The position numbers and the translations under genes were made by a program. Shown here piece after piece: positions 17,637-25,301 of a stretch of DNA of 64,000 nt. A model generated the notes under the pieces. The model did no database searches and was not told the DNA's origin. It saw only the letters and a program-made list of their open reading frames with translations. Source of the DNA: Paraburkholderia tagetis (GTDB taxonomy: Bacteria > Pseudomonadota > Gammaproteobacteria > Burkholderiales > Burkholderiaceae); the NCBI RefSeq assembly GCF_022213065.1, contig NZ_JAKLJA010000016.1:62001-126000 (forward strand), in the 5' to 3' direction. The number at the start of each line of letters is the position of its first letter. Position 1 is the stretch's first letter.

Positions 17637-17996
17637 TTATCCAGCGAACAGCGCGTTTTCGGCGCGGACCGTCTGGCGGTCCACGGCCTGCAGACGCCAT
17701 TGGCCTTCCATGTGCGCGTGCGAGGTTTCGCGCTCCCACGTGGCATCGCCGTGCGCCGAGCTGATTTCCTGGCGGCGGTTCACGTGCAGGCCGCGCAGGG
17801 TACAGAGGGGAGAATCGTCGAGCGGCGCGCAGAGCGCCGTTACACCATTTGCATCACGCATCTCGCCCCAGGCGGGGAGGTCGATGCCTTCGTGCGACTC
17901 GCGCGACCAGCGTTGCTGGTCGGTGTCGAGCCAGAGCACGGCATAGTCATGATTCACGGTCGGGTCCGAACCGTTGATTAGAATGGTCAATCGCAT
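17637..17996 (-). CDS. Small protein, probably DUF3564 family
   Basis: This 119-residue soluble protein has no signal peptide. It begins MRLTILINGSDPTVNHDYAV and contains LWLDTDQQRWSRESHEGIDL, a pattern I associate with DUF3564, a Burkholderiaceae family of unknown function (from memory, not verified). It is Trp- and His-rich and carries the sequence LCTLRGLHV near the middle. It stands alone with its own terminator. The 398-bp region upstream (17997-18394) separates it from the divergent rubrerythrin operon. Function cannot be inferred. Confidence 0.7.
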   Translation of the reverse strand: MRLTILINGSDPTVNHDYAVLWLDTDQQRWSRESHEGIDLPAWGEMRDANGVTALCAPLDDSPLCTLRGLHVNRRQEISSAHGDATWERETSHAHMEGQWRLQAVDRQTVRAENALFAG

Positions 17997-18394
17997 ATGA
18001 GCTCCGAGATGGCTTCGAAAGGGCGCGCTGGGCGGGCGCGCGAATCTGGCCGAAGTCTTAGTGTAGGTCGGATGGATCGGTGTTCAAGGCGTTTATTCAG
18101 ATACTGGGACGAACCGGCCGCAAGGGCCCGCCGCATAAGGCTTTCGGCTCATGCGGCACGACGTCGCCGGAGTGATGAATCGGCCGGCTGAACGGTCGGT
18201 CAAAGTTCGGTCAAAGTTCGGCCAAAGGTCGATCGGTCGGGCGGCTATCGGCGGGATTGAAAATCACAATTGGGAACGCAAACGACATTTCCTAGATTGA
18301 TAGAGCGGCGTAGTCCGCGCTCATGTCCTGCTGCACCGCACGAAGATGCGCAGCGCCGCGTCCCCCCAAATCCGGAAGATCGAAGGAGGCATAG
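17997..18394. promoter_or_regulatory. Divergent control region, 17637 gene / rubrerythrin operon
   Basis: 398 bp without a supported gene. It contains a 7-bp inverted repeat (GCCGCAT at 18130-18136 with ATGCGGC at 18151-18157) and short direct repeats around GGTCAAAGTT near 18195-18215. The stretch 18240-18300 is less G+C-rich and is the likely promoter zone for the rubrerythrin operon, but I could not fix -35/-10 boxes. Confidence 0.35.
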
Positions 18395-18817
18395 ATGGCA
18401 CAGCTCAAAGGCTCGAAGACGGAACAAAACCTCAAGGACGCCTTCGCGGGCGAATCGCAGGCGAATCGCCGCTACCTCTATTTCGCGGCCAAGGCCGATG
18501 TGGAAGGCCAGAACGATGTTGCCGCGCTGTTCCGCTCGACCGCCGAAGGCGAAACCGGCCACGCGCACGGCCACCTCGAGTATCTGGAAGCCGTTGGCGA
18601 CCCGGCCACGGGCCTGCCGTTCGGCAGTTCGCGTCTGAATCTGCAATCGGCGATTGCGGGCGAAACGCACGAATACACCGATATGTACCCAGGCATGGCC
18701 AAAGTCGCGCGCGACGAAGGCTTCGACGAAATCGCCAACTGGTTCGAGACGCTCGCCAAGGCCGAGCGCAGCCACGCGAACCGTTATACGAAGGCGCTGG
18801 AAGTCCTCGCCGACTAG
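18395..18817 (+). CDS. Rubrerythrin-type diiron protein
   Basis: This 140-residue ferritin-like four-helix diiron protein carries the expected ligands: E20 in AGESQANRRY, E53 and H56 in EGETGHAH, E90 in AGETHEY, and E124 and H127 in AERSHANR. It lacks the C-terminal rubredoxin domain of classical rubrerythrin, so it needs an outside electron donor for peroxide reduction. An excellent GAAGGAGG Shine-Dalgarno sequence lies upstream. It heads a three-gene unit with an Fe-S oxidoreductase and DUF3501, a grouping seen in many proteobacteria and presumably a redox or peroxide-response system; the electron path between the partners is inferred. Confidence 0.92.
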   Translation: MAQLKGSKTEQNLKDAFAGESQANRRYLYFAAKADVEGQNDVAALFRSTAEGETGHAHGHLEYLEAVGDPATGLPFGSSRLNLQSAIAGETHEYTDMYPGMAKVARDEGFDEIANWFETLAKAERSHANRYTKALEVLAD

Positions 18818-18905
18818 GTAGCAGGGTCACAGGCGCATCGTTCGCGCGTGCCGACGCGCGAACGCACCCTAATAACCAGAAGAAACAACTAGAACCGGAG
18901 ACGTC

Positions 18906-20255
18906 ATGCCCCACAAGGAAGGCAGTCTCGAAGCGCCGACTCGCCACCCGCTCGACTGGCGGTCCGAAGCGTTCTACGACCAGGCAAAGCTCGACACCGA
19001 GCTTGCGCGTGTGTTCGATATCTGCGCGGGCTGCCGCCGATGCGTCTCGCTTTGCGGCGCGTTTCCCGCGCTCTTCGATCTCGTCGACGAAACCGATACC
19101 GGCGAAGCCCACGACGTCGACAAGGCCCAGTTTTCGAAAGTGGTCGACCAGTGCTATCTGTGCGACCTCTGCTACATGACGAAGTGTCCCTATGTGCCGC
19201 CGCATCCGTGGAACGTGGATTTTCCGCATCTGATGCTGCGCGCGAAGGCTATTCATTACCGCAACGGCGAAGTGCAACTGCGCGACCGCGTGCTCTCGAA
19301 CACCGACGCGCTCGGCCATCTCGCGGGCATTCCCGTGGTCACGCAAACCGTCAACGCGGTGAATGGCACGAAGGCGATGCGCGCCGTGATGGAAGACGCG
19401 CTCGGCGTGGACCGCCGCGCGTGGCTGCCCTCGTTCGCGGCGCGCAAGTTCCGCAGCGCAGCACGCAAGGCCACGGCGAACGAAGTGCGCGACGGCGAGC
19501 GCACGCCGGGCAAGGTCGCGATCTACGCCACCTGCTACGTGAACTTCAACGAGCCGGGCATCGGCCACGATCTGCTGGCGGTGCTCGACCACAACGCCAT
19601 TCCCTACGTGCTGGTAAAGACCGAGGCGTGCTGCGGCATGCCGCTGCTCGAACAGGGCAACCTCGAAGGCGTGGCGAAGAAGCAGGCCGAGAACATGCCG
19701 GTGCTCGCGCAGTACGCGCGCGAAGGCTATGCGCTGTTGGGCGCGGTGCCGAGCTGCGTGCTGATGTACAAGCACGAGCTGCCGCTGATGTTCCCCGACG
19801 ACGCCGACACGCGCGCCGTGAGCGAGGCGTTCTGGGACCCGTTCGAGTACTTCGTGGCGCGCAATCGCGACGGCCTGCTCAAGACCGATTTCCGCACGCC
19901 GCTTGGCAATGTCTCGTATCACGTGCCTTGCCACGCTCGCGTGCAGAACATCGGCCGCAAGACGTCCGACCTGCTTTCGCTCGTGCCGGAAACCAAGGTC
20001 AACGTGGTCGAGCGCTGCTCTGGACACGCGGGCACGTTCGGCGTGAAAAAGGAATTTCACGCGATGGCCATGAAGATCGGCACGCCCGTATTCAAGCAGA
20101 TGGCGCAGGGCGAACCCGATTTCATCTCCTCGGATTGCCAGCTCGCGGGTCATCACATCGAGCAGGGCATCGACGAGAACAAGCTTGGTGGCGCGCAGGG
20201 TGGACCGCCGCTTGCGCATCCGCTTACGTTGCTGCGCCGCGCTTACGGAATTTGA
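18906..20255 (+). CDS. Heterodisulfide-reductase-like Fe-S oxidoreductase (CCG domains)
   Basis: This 449-residue cytoplasmic protein has two [4Fe-4S] ferredoxin motifs near the N-terminus (CAGCRRCVSLC at 40-50; CYLCDLCYMTKCP at 83-95) and two CCG cysteine-rich domains (TEACCGMP near 240; VPCHARVQNIGR...CSGHAGTFG near 340-378). The architecture is that of GlpC/HdrB-type subunits that pass electrons to a quinone or disulfide. No catalytic flavin subunit is adjacent, so the neighbouring rubrerythrin is the likeliest partner. It begins 88 bp after the rubrerythrin stop with a Shine-Dalgarno-like GGAG. Confidence 0.88.
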   Translation: MPHKEGSLEAPTRHPLDWRSEAFYDQAKLDTELARVFDICAGCRRCVSLCGAFPALFDLVDETDTGEAHDVDKAQFSKVVDQCYLCDLCYMTKCPYVPPHPWNVDFPHLMLRAKAIHYRNGEVQLRDRVLSNTDALGHLAGIPVVTQTVNAVNGTKAMRAVMEDALGVDRRAWLPSFAARKFRSAARKATANEVRDGERTPGKVAIYATCYVNFNEPGIGHDLLAVLDHNAIPYVLVKTEACCGMPLLEQGNLEGVAKKQAENMPVLAQYAREGYALLGAVPSCVLMYKHELPLMFPDDADTRAVSEAFWDPFEYFVARNRDGLLKTDFRTPLGNVSYHVPCHARVQNIGRKTSDLLSLVPETKVNVVERCSGHAGTFGVKKEFHAMAMKIGTPVFKQMAQGEPDFISSDCQLAGHHIEQGIDENKLGGAQGGPPLAHPLTLLRRAYGI

Positions 20256-20355
20256 TGAGGATAACCATGTAAATGGGTCCGGCGCGGCTTCTGCGCGGGT
20301 TTTGCGCGGGTTTTGCGTTGTGGACCCTGAAATATTCACGCATGAGGCCAATTTG

Positions 20356-20937
20356 ATGACGATCGCAAGAAATTCGCTGCTCTCGCTGGAAGCCTATGCG
20401 AAGCAGCGCACCGAGGTGCGCAACCGCATCATCGAGCACAAGAAGCGCCGCGCCGTGGCGCTGGGCAATCACCTTATCTTTCTCTTCGAGGACGAAGCGA
20501 CGATCCGCTATCAGATCCAGGAGATGCTGCACATCGAAAAGATCTTCGAGGAAGAGGGCATCCAGGGCGAGCTCGACGCGTATCTGCCGCTCGTGCCGGA
20601 CGGCAGCAACCTGAAGGCCACGATGCAGATCGAATATGAGAACGAGATCGAGCGTCGCGCGGCGCTTGCGCGGCTCATCGGCATCGAAGACCGCGTATTT
20701 CTGCAAGTGGAGGGCGAGCCGCCCGTCTACGCGATCGCCGACGAGGACCTCGAACGCGACAACGCCGAGAAAACCTCGGCGGTGCATTTCGTGCGCTTCG
20801 AACTCACGCCGCAGATGAAAAAGCGCCTGCACGAAGGCGCGGCGCTCAGCATCGGCTGCGATCATCCGAACTATCGCGTGCCCGATGCGATCATCGATGG
20901 CGAAGTGCGCAAGTCGCTCGTGAGCGATCTCGAATGA
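20356..20937 (+). CDS. DUF3501 family protein
   Basis: This 193-residue soluble, highly charged protein matches DUF3501 in length and in its N-terminal pattern SLEAYAKQRTEVRNRIIEHKKRR and LIFLFEDEATIRYQIQEML (each part of a longer conserved run). The family's function is unknown, but it is regularly encoded beside rubrerythrin and the CCG-domain Fe-S protein, as here. I start at ATG 20356, where conservation begins; the frame is open upstream to 20185 but that part overlaps the Fe-S gene end. A degenerate 24-nt repeat starts at the stop codon. Confidence 0.85.
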   Translation: MTIARNSLLSLEAYAKQRTEVRNRIIEHKKRRAVALGNHLIFLFEDEATIRYQIQEMLHIEKIFEEEGIQGELDAYLPLVPDGSNLKATMQIEYENEIERRAALARLIGIEDRVFLQVEGEPPVYAIADEDLERDNAEKTSAVHFVRFELTPQMKKRLHEGAALSIGCDHPNYRVPDAIIDGEVRKSLVSDLE

Positions 20938-20983
20938 GGTTGCTTTCGAAGCCGTACTTGAAGTTGCGCTTGAGGCCGTATTT
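20936..20983 (+). repeat. Imperfect 24-nt duplication at the DUF3501 stop
   Basis: Two adjacent 24-nt segments (20936-20959 and 20960-20983) share most positions; they begin GAGGTTGCTTTC and GAAGTTGCGCTT. The first overlaps the last two bases of the stop codon. A third partial copy (GAAGCCGC) follows. Confidence 0.6.
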
Positions 20984-20998
20984 GAAGCCGCACGCGAC

Positions 20999-21460
20999 TT
21001 ACACGTTCTTGCGGTACATGACGAAGCCCGGCTTTTCCGCTACGCCGTCGTAAAGGCGCATGGCCGTGAGATTCGTCTCGTGCGTGTGCCAGTAGACGCG
21101 CGCGGAGTTCGCTGCCTTCGCGTGCGCATAGACCGCCTCGATCAGCGCGCGCCCCACGCCCTTGCCGCGTGTGTCCTCGCTCGTGAAGAGATCCTGCAAA
21201 TAGCAGATCGGGCCGTCGAGCGTGGTGCTGCGGTGGTAGAGGAAGTGCACGAGGCCGACCACGCGCTCGTCTTGCAGCGCGATGAAGGCGTGCATGGGCT
21301 CGTAGCCGTCGAAGAAGCGCGTCCACGTGGTTTGCGTGAGCGTCTCGGGCAGCGCGGTCGCGCCAAAGCGGCCATAGAAACGGTTATAGCCGTCCCAGAG
21401 CGGGCGCCATGCGTCGTAGTCGGCAGGCGTGACGGGGCGCACGTGGATCGTTGGATTCAA
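20999..21460 (-). CDS. GNAT-family N-acetyltransferase
   Basis: This 153-residue single-domain GCN5-related acetyltransferase has an N-terminal beta strand IHVRPVTPADYDAW and an acetyl-CoA pyrophosphate loop formed by TRGKGVGRALI (about 99-109), with ARVYWHTHETNLTAMRLYD as motif B. It resembles the RimI/PhnO-like group that acetylates amines, but the substrate is unknown. It converges with the DUF3501 gene. Its upstream side faces the 566-bp inverted-repeat element at 21533-22098, which lies between it and a MocR regulator and may have altered its promoter. Confidence 0.85.
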   Translation of the reverse strand: MNPTIHVRPVTPADYDAWRPLWDGYNRFYGRFGATALPETLTQTTWTRFFDGYEPMHAFIALQDERVVGLVHFLYHRSTTLDGPICYLQDLFTSEDTRGKGVGRALIEAVYAHAKAANSARVYWHTHETNLTAMRLYDGVAEKPGFVMYRKNV

Positions 21461-21532
21461 GTTCGTTCTCCTTTGGTTTGTGTGTTTGTGGCGGTGCTGG
21501 CGCAGCCGCGCTGCTTTTGCTTTTTTGCGGTT

Positions 21533-22098
21533 TTCGCGTTTCCTTGTATTCGTGTCGGTCTATTAGCGTTGCCCCTGTGCGGGGCGGCACCTACTTTTCT
21601 TTGCAGCCGCAAAGAAAAGTAGGCAAAAGAAAGCGGCTCAAACCGCTAGTGTGACGCCGTCCACCTCTTGCCGTTAATCGAAGTGGTTCCGGGGCATCCG
21701 TCATCTCGCACCTTCAAACATAGTGACAAAGGGCCCGCACATCCCGCTGCTCGCTACGCGCGCAGCGGTCGGGTATGCAAGGGAAACCACCGGTACTGTA
21801 CAAGCATTCGAATACGCAGGCATCCTATCTATTCGCATGCATCCCCATGGTGTGGGGTTATGCCCCACGGCGCGCGTAGCGCCGCCGGAGGAATGAGTCC
21901 TTAGTCACTCCGTTATACGGCGCGTGATGACAGACGCTCCGGAACCGCTCCGATTAAAGGCGAGTGGTGTACTGCGTCACACTAGCGGTGTGAGCGGCTT
22001 TCTTTTGCCTACTTTTCTTTGCCGCGGCAAAGAAAAGTAGGTGCCGCCCCGCACAGGGGCAACGCTAATAGACCACCACGAAAACAAGGAAACGCGAA
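21533..22098. repeat. 566-bp inverted-repeat element without coding capacity (MITE/REP-like)
   Basis: The ends are 14-bp perfect inverted repeats (TTCGCGTTTCCTTG at 21533-21546 and its complement at 22085-22098). The homology continues inward as two ~125-bp arms (21533-21656, 21974-22098). Each arm contains its own 15-bp palindrome with 4-nt loop, CCTACTTTTCTTTGC paired at 21590-21623 and 22008-22041. The ~317 bp between the arms holds no convincing gene; short frames inside the arms are translations of the repeat. A shortened relative lies at 44181-44271. No transposase is present, so if it moves it needs one in trans. Confidence 0.8.
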
Positions 22099-22223
22099 AT
22101 ACCAGAGCCCACTGCAATTCACTAGCGACGTCGCCTGCAAAAACGCGGTACAGGCATCTAGAGTAAGGGATTTGTGGCACCATTGTTAGCCCCACCCAAG
22201 CCACAAACCATGGAGCCACGAAA

Positions 22224-23741
22224 TTGGACTACGCGCTGATGATGGCCGACTACGAGCGCCGCGCGCGCACGAGCGCTTCGCGCCGGCTCACGCAACAGGA
22301 CTTGCTCTACGAGAGCCTGCGCCGCGCGATTCTCGACGGCGATATCGTGTGCGGCACGCGCCTCGCTTCGAGCCGCACGCTGGCCGAAGAGCTTGGCATC
22401 GCGCGCAATTCGGTGCTCTACGCCTATGAGCGGCTGGTGGAAGAGGGCTTCGTCACGGCCACGCGGCATGGCTCCATCGTCAACGGCGTGAAACCCGCGG
22501 TGGCGCCGCCGCCCGCGCGCGTGCCGCCACATGAAGACGAGACGGCGCAGAGCCTTTCGCGCCGCGTGTGCGAGCTGCCGCCACGCCGCGCGTCGGGCGA
22601 CGGCGCGACGGCATTGCGGCCAGGCACGCCTGCACTCGATGCCTTTCCGCTCGCTCAGTGGCGCACGGCCGTCGAGCGCGCCATGCGCGAGGTCGACGCG
22701 AGCGAACTGGGCTATGGCGATAGCGCAGGCCTGCCGGCGTTGCGCCAGGCCATCGCGCAATACGTGCGCGTTTCGCGCGGCGTGCGTTGCCAGCGCGATC
22801 AGGTGTTCATCACCGATGGCACGCAAACGAGCCTCGACTTGTGCGCGCGCTTTTTCGCGGACGCAGGCGAGCGCGTCTGGATCGAAAACCCCGGCTACCT
22901 TGGCGCGCGCGTGGCGATGCTGGCGGCAGGGCTCATGCTCGTGCCGGTGCCGGTGGACGCCGCGGGCATGGCCGCGCGCGAAGCGGACTGGCGCGAGGCG
23001 CCGCCGCGTCTCGTGTATCTCACGCCCTCGCATCAATATCCGCTCGGCTGCGTGCTGAGCCTGGAGCGGCGGCTTGCGCTGATCGAGCACGCGCGCGCGT
23101 GCGGCGCGTGGATCATCGAAGACGACTACGACAGCGAGCTGCGCCACGACGGCCCGCCGCTGCCGTCGATCCAGGGCCTCGCGGACGATACGCCCGTGAT
23201 CTATCTGGGCACCTTCAGCAAGACGCTTTTTCCGGCGCTGCGCATTGGCTTCATGATCGTGCCGCGCCAGGTGGTGGCGCAGGTGGCGATGGCGCACCGC
23301 ACGCTCATGCGCCAGGGCCGCGTGGCCGAACAGGCGGCGCTCGCGGACTTCATCGAAAGCGGCCGCTACGCGCGTCATCTGCGCCGCATGCGCAAGCTCT
23401 ATGAGACGCGCCGCGATGGTCTCGTGGCCGCGATCGAAAAGCATCTGGCTGGGCTCATCACCGTGTCCGCCGATGCGGGTGGCATGCACCTGAGCGTGCG
23501 TCTGGATGTGCCGGTCAGCGATGTGGCCGTGAGCGAGGCGGCGCGCAAGCACGGTCTTGCGCTTTCGCCGCTGAGTGCGTTTTGTCTCGATGGCCCGGAT
23601 GGTCGCGATGGCGGCGATGGGGAGAATGGGCACGAACGCGTGCGCTATAACGGCTTCCTGCTCGGCTACGCGGAAGCGACGCCCGAGGCTTCGGATACGC
23701 TCATGGCGACGCTGGCGGGCGTGTTGAGGGCGATGCTTTAG
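22224..23741 (+). CDS. MocR/PdxR-type regulator (GntR DNA-binding + PLP aminotransferase fold)
   Basis: This 505-residue regulator has an N-terminal GntR winged helix (about 24-90: LLYESLRRAILDGDI, TLAEELGIARNSVLYAYERL) and a type I aminotransferase-like domain (about 115-505). The PLP lysine is K333 in GTFSKTLFP; the Asp of the cofactor pocket lies in IEDDYDSE near 300. Such proteins sense amines or PLP vitamers, for example GabR and PuuR-like MocRs of polyamine loci. It converges with puuB, so it may control the polyamine operon (inference). The start is TTG 22224 with GGAG upstream; an ATG at 22239 is the alternative. DGPDGRDGGDGENG near 455 is a low-complexity insert. Confidence 0.88.
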   Translation: MDYALMMADYERRARTSASRRLTQQDLLYESLRRAILDGDIVCGTRLASSRTLAEELGIARNSVLYAYERLVEEGFVTATRHGSIVNGVKPAVAPPPARVPPHEDETAQSLSRRVCELPPRRASGDGATALRPGTPALDAFPLAQWRTAVERAMREVDASELGYGDSAGLPALRQAIAQYVRVSRGVRCQRDQVFITDGTQTSLDLCARFFADAGERVWIENPGYLGARVAMLAAGLMLVPVPVDAAGMAAREADWREAPPRLVYLTPSHQYPLGCVLSLERRLALIEHARACGAWIIEDDYDSELRHDGPPLPSIQGLADDTPVIYLGTFSKTLFPALRIGFMIVPRQVVAQVAMAHRTLMRQGRVAEQAALADFIESGRYARHLRRMRKLYETRRDGLVAAIEKHLAGLITVSADAGGMHLSVRLDVPVSDVAVSEAARKHGLALSPLSAFCLDGPDGRDGGDGENGHERVRYNGFLLGYAEATPEASDTLMATLAGVLRAML

Positions 23742-23743
23742 CA

Positions 23744-23766
23744 CGCCAGGCATGATGCGCCTGGCG
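23744..23766. terminator. Hairpin between converging MocR and puuB genes
   Basis: An 8-bp stem (CGCCAGGC 23744-23751 with GCCTGGCG 23759-23766) with 7-nt loop sits in the 29-bp gap. It has no T run, so it is a weak or rho-assisted terminator. Confidence 0.45.
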
Positions 23767-23770
23767 CCCC

Positions 23771-25075
23771 TCAAAACATCTCCATCACCCGGTGATACAT
23801 CATCCCGATCTCAAGCGTGGGCCTGCGCCACGCGGGTCCGCCCGGAAAACGCGCATGACGCACGCGTGAAAACAGATCGAACGATGCGCGCTCGCCCGTA
23901 ATGGCCTGAGCAACGACACGCCCCGCGATGCCCGTGAGCGCCACGCCGTGCCCGGAAAAGCCCTGCACGTAGTAATAGTTCGGATCGACCGCGCCGAAGT
24001 CCGGTGCGCGATTGCGCGTGACATCCACGAAACCGCCCCACGCATATTCCACGCTCACACCTTCGAGTTGCGCAAACACGCCGGTCATGCGCCGCTTCAT
24101 CGACTCGGTGAGTTGCGCGGGCGGGGCGCCCGTCGAATCGGCGCGGCCGCCGAACAGCAAGCGGTCGTCGGCGGAAAGACGGAAGTAGTCGAGAAAGAAG
24201 TTGTTGTCGCAAATGGCGGCGCGGCCGGGAATGAGCGCGTTGGCGCGTGCGCGCCCGAGCGGTGCGGTCGCGATGATGTAAGAGGCGATGGGTGCAATGC
24301 GCGCCGCAATGGGCGCGGGCAGCACGCCGCCCGGCGCGGCGTTGCAGCACGACACCACGAAGCGGCAGCGCACCTCGCCGCGCGTGGTCTTCACGACGGG
24401 CCGCGCGCCGCGCACTACGTCGAGCACGCGCGAGTGCGCGAAGAGCCGGGCGCCTTCGTTGCGCGCGGCTTCTGCCAGGCCGAGACAATACTTGAGCGGA
24501 TGCAGATGCCCCGAGACGGGGTCGTGGACGCCCGCCAGATAGCGCTGCGAATTCACGCGGGCGCGCGTGGCGTCGGTGTCGAGCCATTCGAGCTTGTCGT
24601 GGCCCCAGCGCGTGCGCGCGGCGTCCATCCACGCGCGCAGGTCGGGCACGCGCTTCGGCCTGGTTGCGACCGTCACGTAGCCCGATGTGAAATCGCAATC
24701 GATGCCGTAGCGTGCGATGCGTTCGCGCACGAGCCCCACGCCCGCGATGGAGAGCGCCCATGCCGCGCGAATGCCCGCTTCGCCAAGCTGCTTTTCGAGC
24801 ACCTCGTCCTTTGCGAAGCCCACCAGCGTCTGGCCGCCGTTGCGCCCCGATGCGCCCCAGCCGGGCCGGTGCGCATCGAGCACCGCGACCGAGAGCCCGC
24901 GCGCGCGGCACTCCAGCGCCACCGAAAGGCCCGCGAAGCCGGCGCCGATCACGCACACGTCCGCGTCGATCACGCCCTCCAGCACGTGGTCGTCGACGGC
25001 GGGGCGCGTGGCGGTGGCTTCGTAATACGAGTGGCGGGCGAGCAGGTCCGCCTGGGTGTCGAGATCGAGTGTCAT
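23771..25075 (-). CDS. puuB: Gamma-glutamylputrescine oxidase-type FAD oxidoreductase
   Basis: This 434-residue DAO-family flavoenzyme would oxidise gamma-glutamylputrescine to the aldehyde with H2O2 and ammonia release. The FAD-binding motif VIGAGFAGLS is at 42-51, SGRNGGQ follows at about 76-82, and the C-terminal FAD-closing motif reads YVQGFSGHGVALTGIAGRV (about 380-398). It is the last gene of the minus-strand polyamine run. A broken paralogue start lies 27 nt upstream at 25103-25240. The related OrdL oxidases act on other amines, but PuuA and PuuD in the same locus favour PuuB. Confidence 0.88.
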   Translation of the reverse strand: MTLDLDTQADLLARHSYYEATATRPAVDDHVLEGVIDADVCVIGAGFAGLSVALECRARGLSVAVLDAHRPGWGASGRNGGQTLVGFAKDEVLEKQLGEAGIRAAWALSIAGVGLVRERIARYGIDCDFTSGYVTVATRPKRVPDLRAWMDAARTRWGHDKLEWLDTDATRARVNSQRYLAGVHDPVSGHLHPLKYCLGLAEAARNEGARLFAHSRVLDVVRGARPVVKTTRGEVRCRFVVSCCNAAPGGVLPAPIAARIAPIASYIIATAPLGRARANALIPGRAAICDNNFFLDYFRLSADDRLLFGGRADSTGAPPAQLTESMKRRMTGVFAQLEGVSVEYAWGGFVDVTRNRAPDFGAVDPNYYYVQGFSGHGVALTGIAGRVVAQAITGERASFDLFSRVRHARFPGGPAWRRPTLEIGMMYHRVMEMF

Positions 25076-25102
25076 ATGTGAACAGACCTTGGAGCAGATC
25101 CT

Positions 25103-25240
25103 TCATTCGATAGTGAGGCCCGCGCCGATCACGCAGGCGTCGGCGTCCAGCGTGCCTTGCAGCACGGGGTGGCGGGTCGTGTCGTTGACGGTGGCCGCGT
25201 ACCACGACGGCGCATGAGGTTGATCGGCGAATTTGAGCAT
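25103..25240 (-). pseudogene. N-terminal remnant of a second PuuB-like oxidoreductase
   Basis: Translating the gap gives 45 residues from ATG 25240: SWYAATVNDTTRHPVLQG then DADACVIGAGL, ending TIE and TGA. This aligns with residues about 17-47 of the adjacent puuB product (SYYEATATRP...DADVCVIGAGF) and stops in the middle of the FAD-binding GxGxxG motif. The rest of the gene is gone. It is best read as the remains of a tandem duplicate or of a replaced ancestral copy. It has no ribosome-binding site and is unlikely to make a functional product. Confidence 0.8.
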
Positions 25241-25301
25241 GGCGAAAGCGTACAAAAGCATGCGGGCGGCAGGCCGCAATTTGCCGCCCGCTGCGCACTC
25301 G

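Noticed and set aside
18432..20351. Long minus-strand open frame (about 639 codons)
   Set aside because: It is antisense to rubrerythrin and the Fe-S oxidoreductase, whose cysteine motifs prove the plus-strand frames.
21451..21654. Short frame encoding SVAPVRGGTYFSLQPQRK
   Set aside because: It is a translation of the inverted-repeat element arm; near-identical peptides arise from the other arm (21977-22219), so it is repeat DNA and not a gene.
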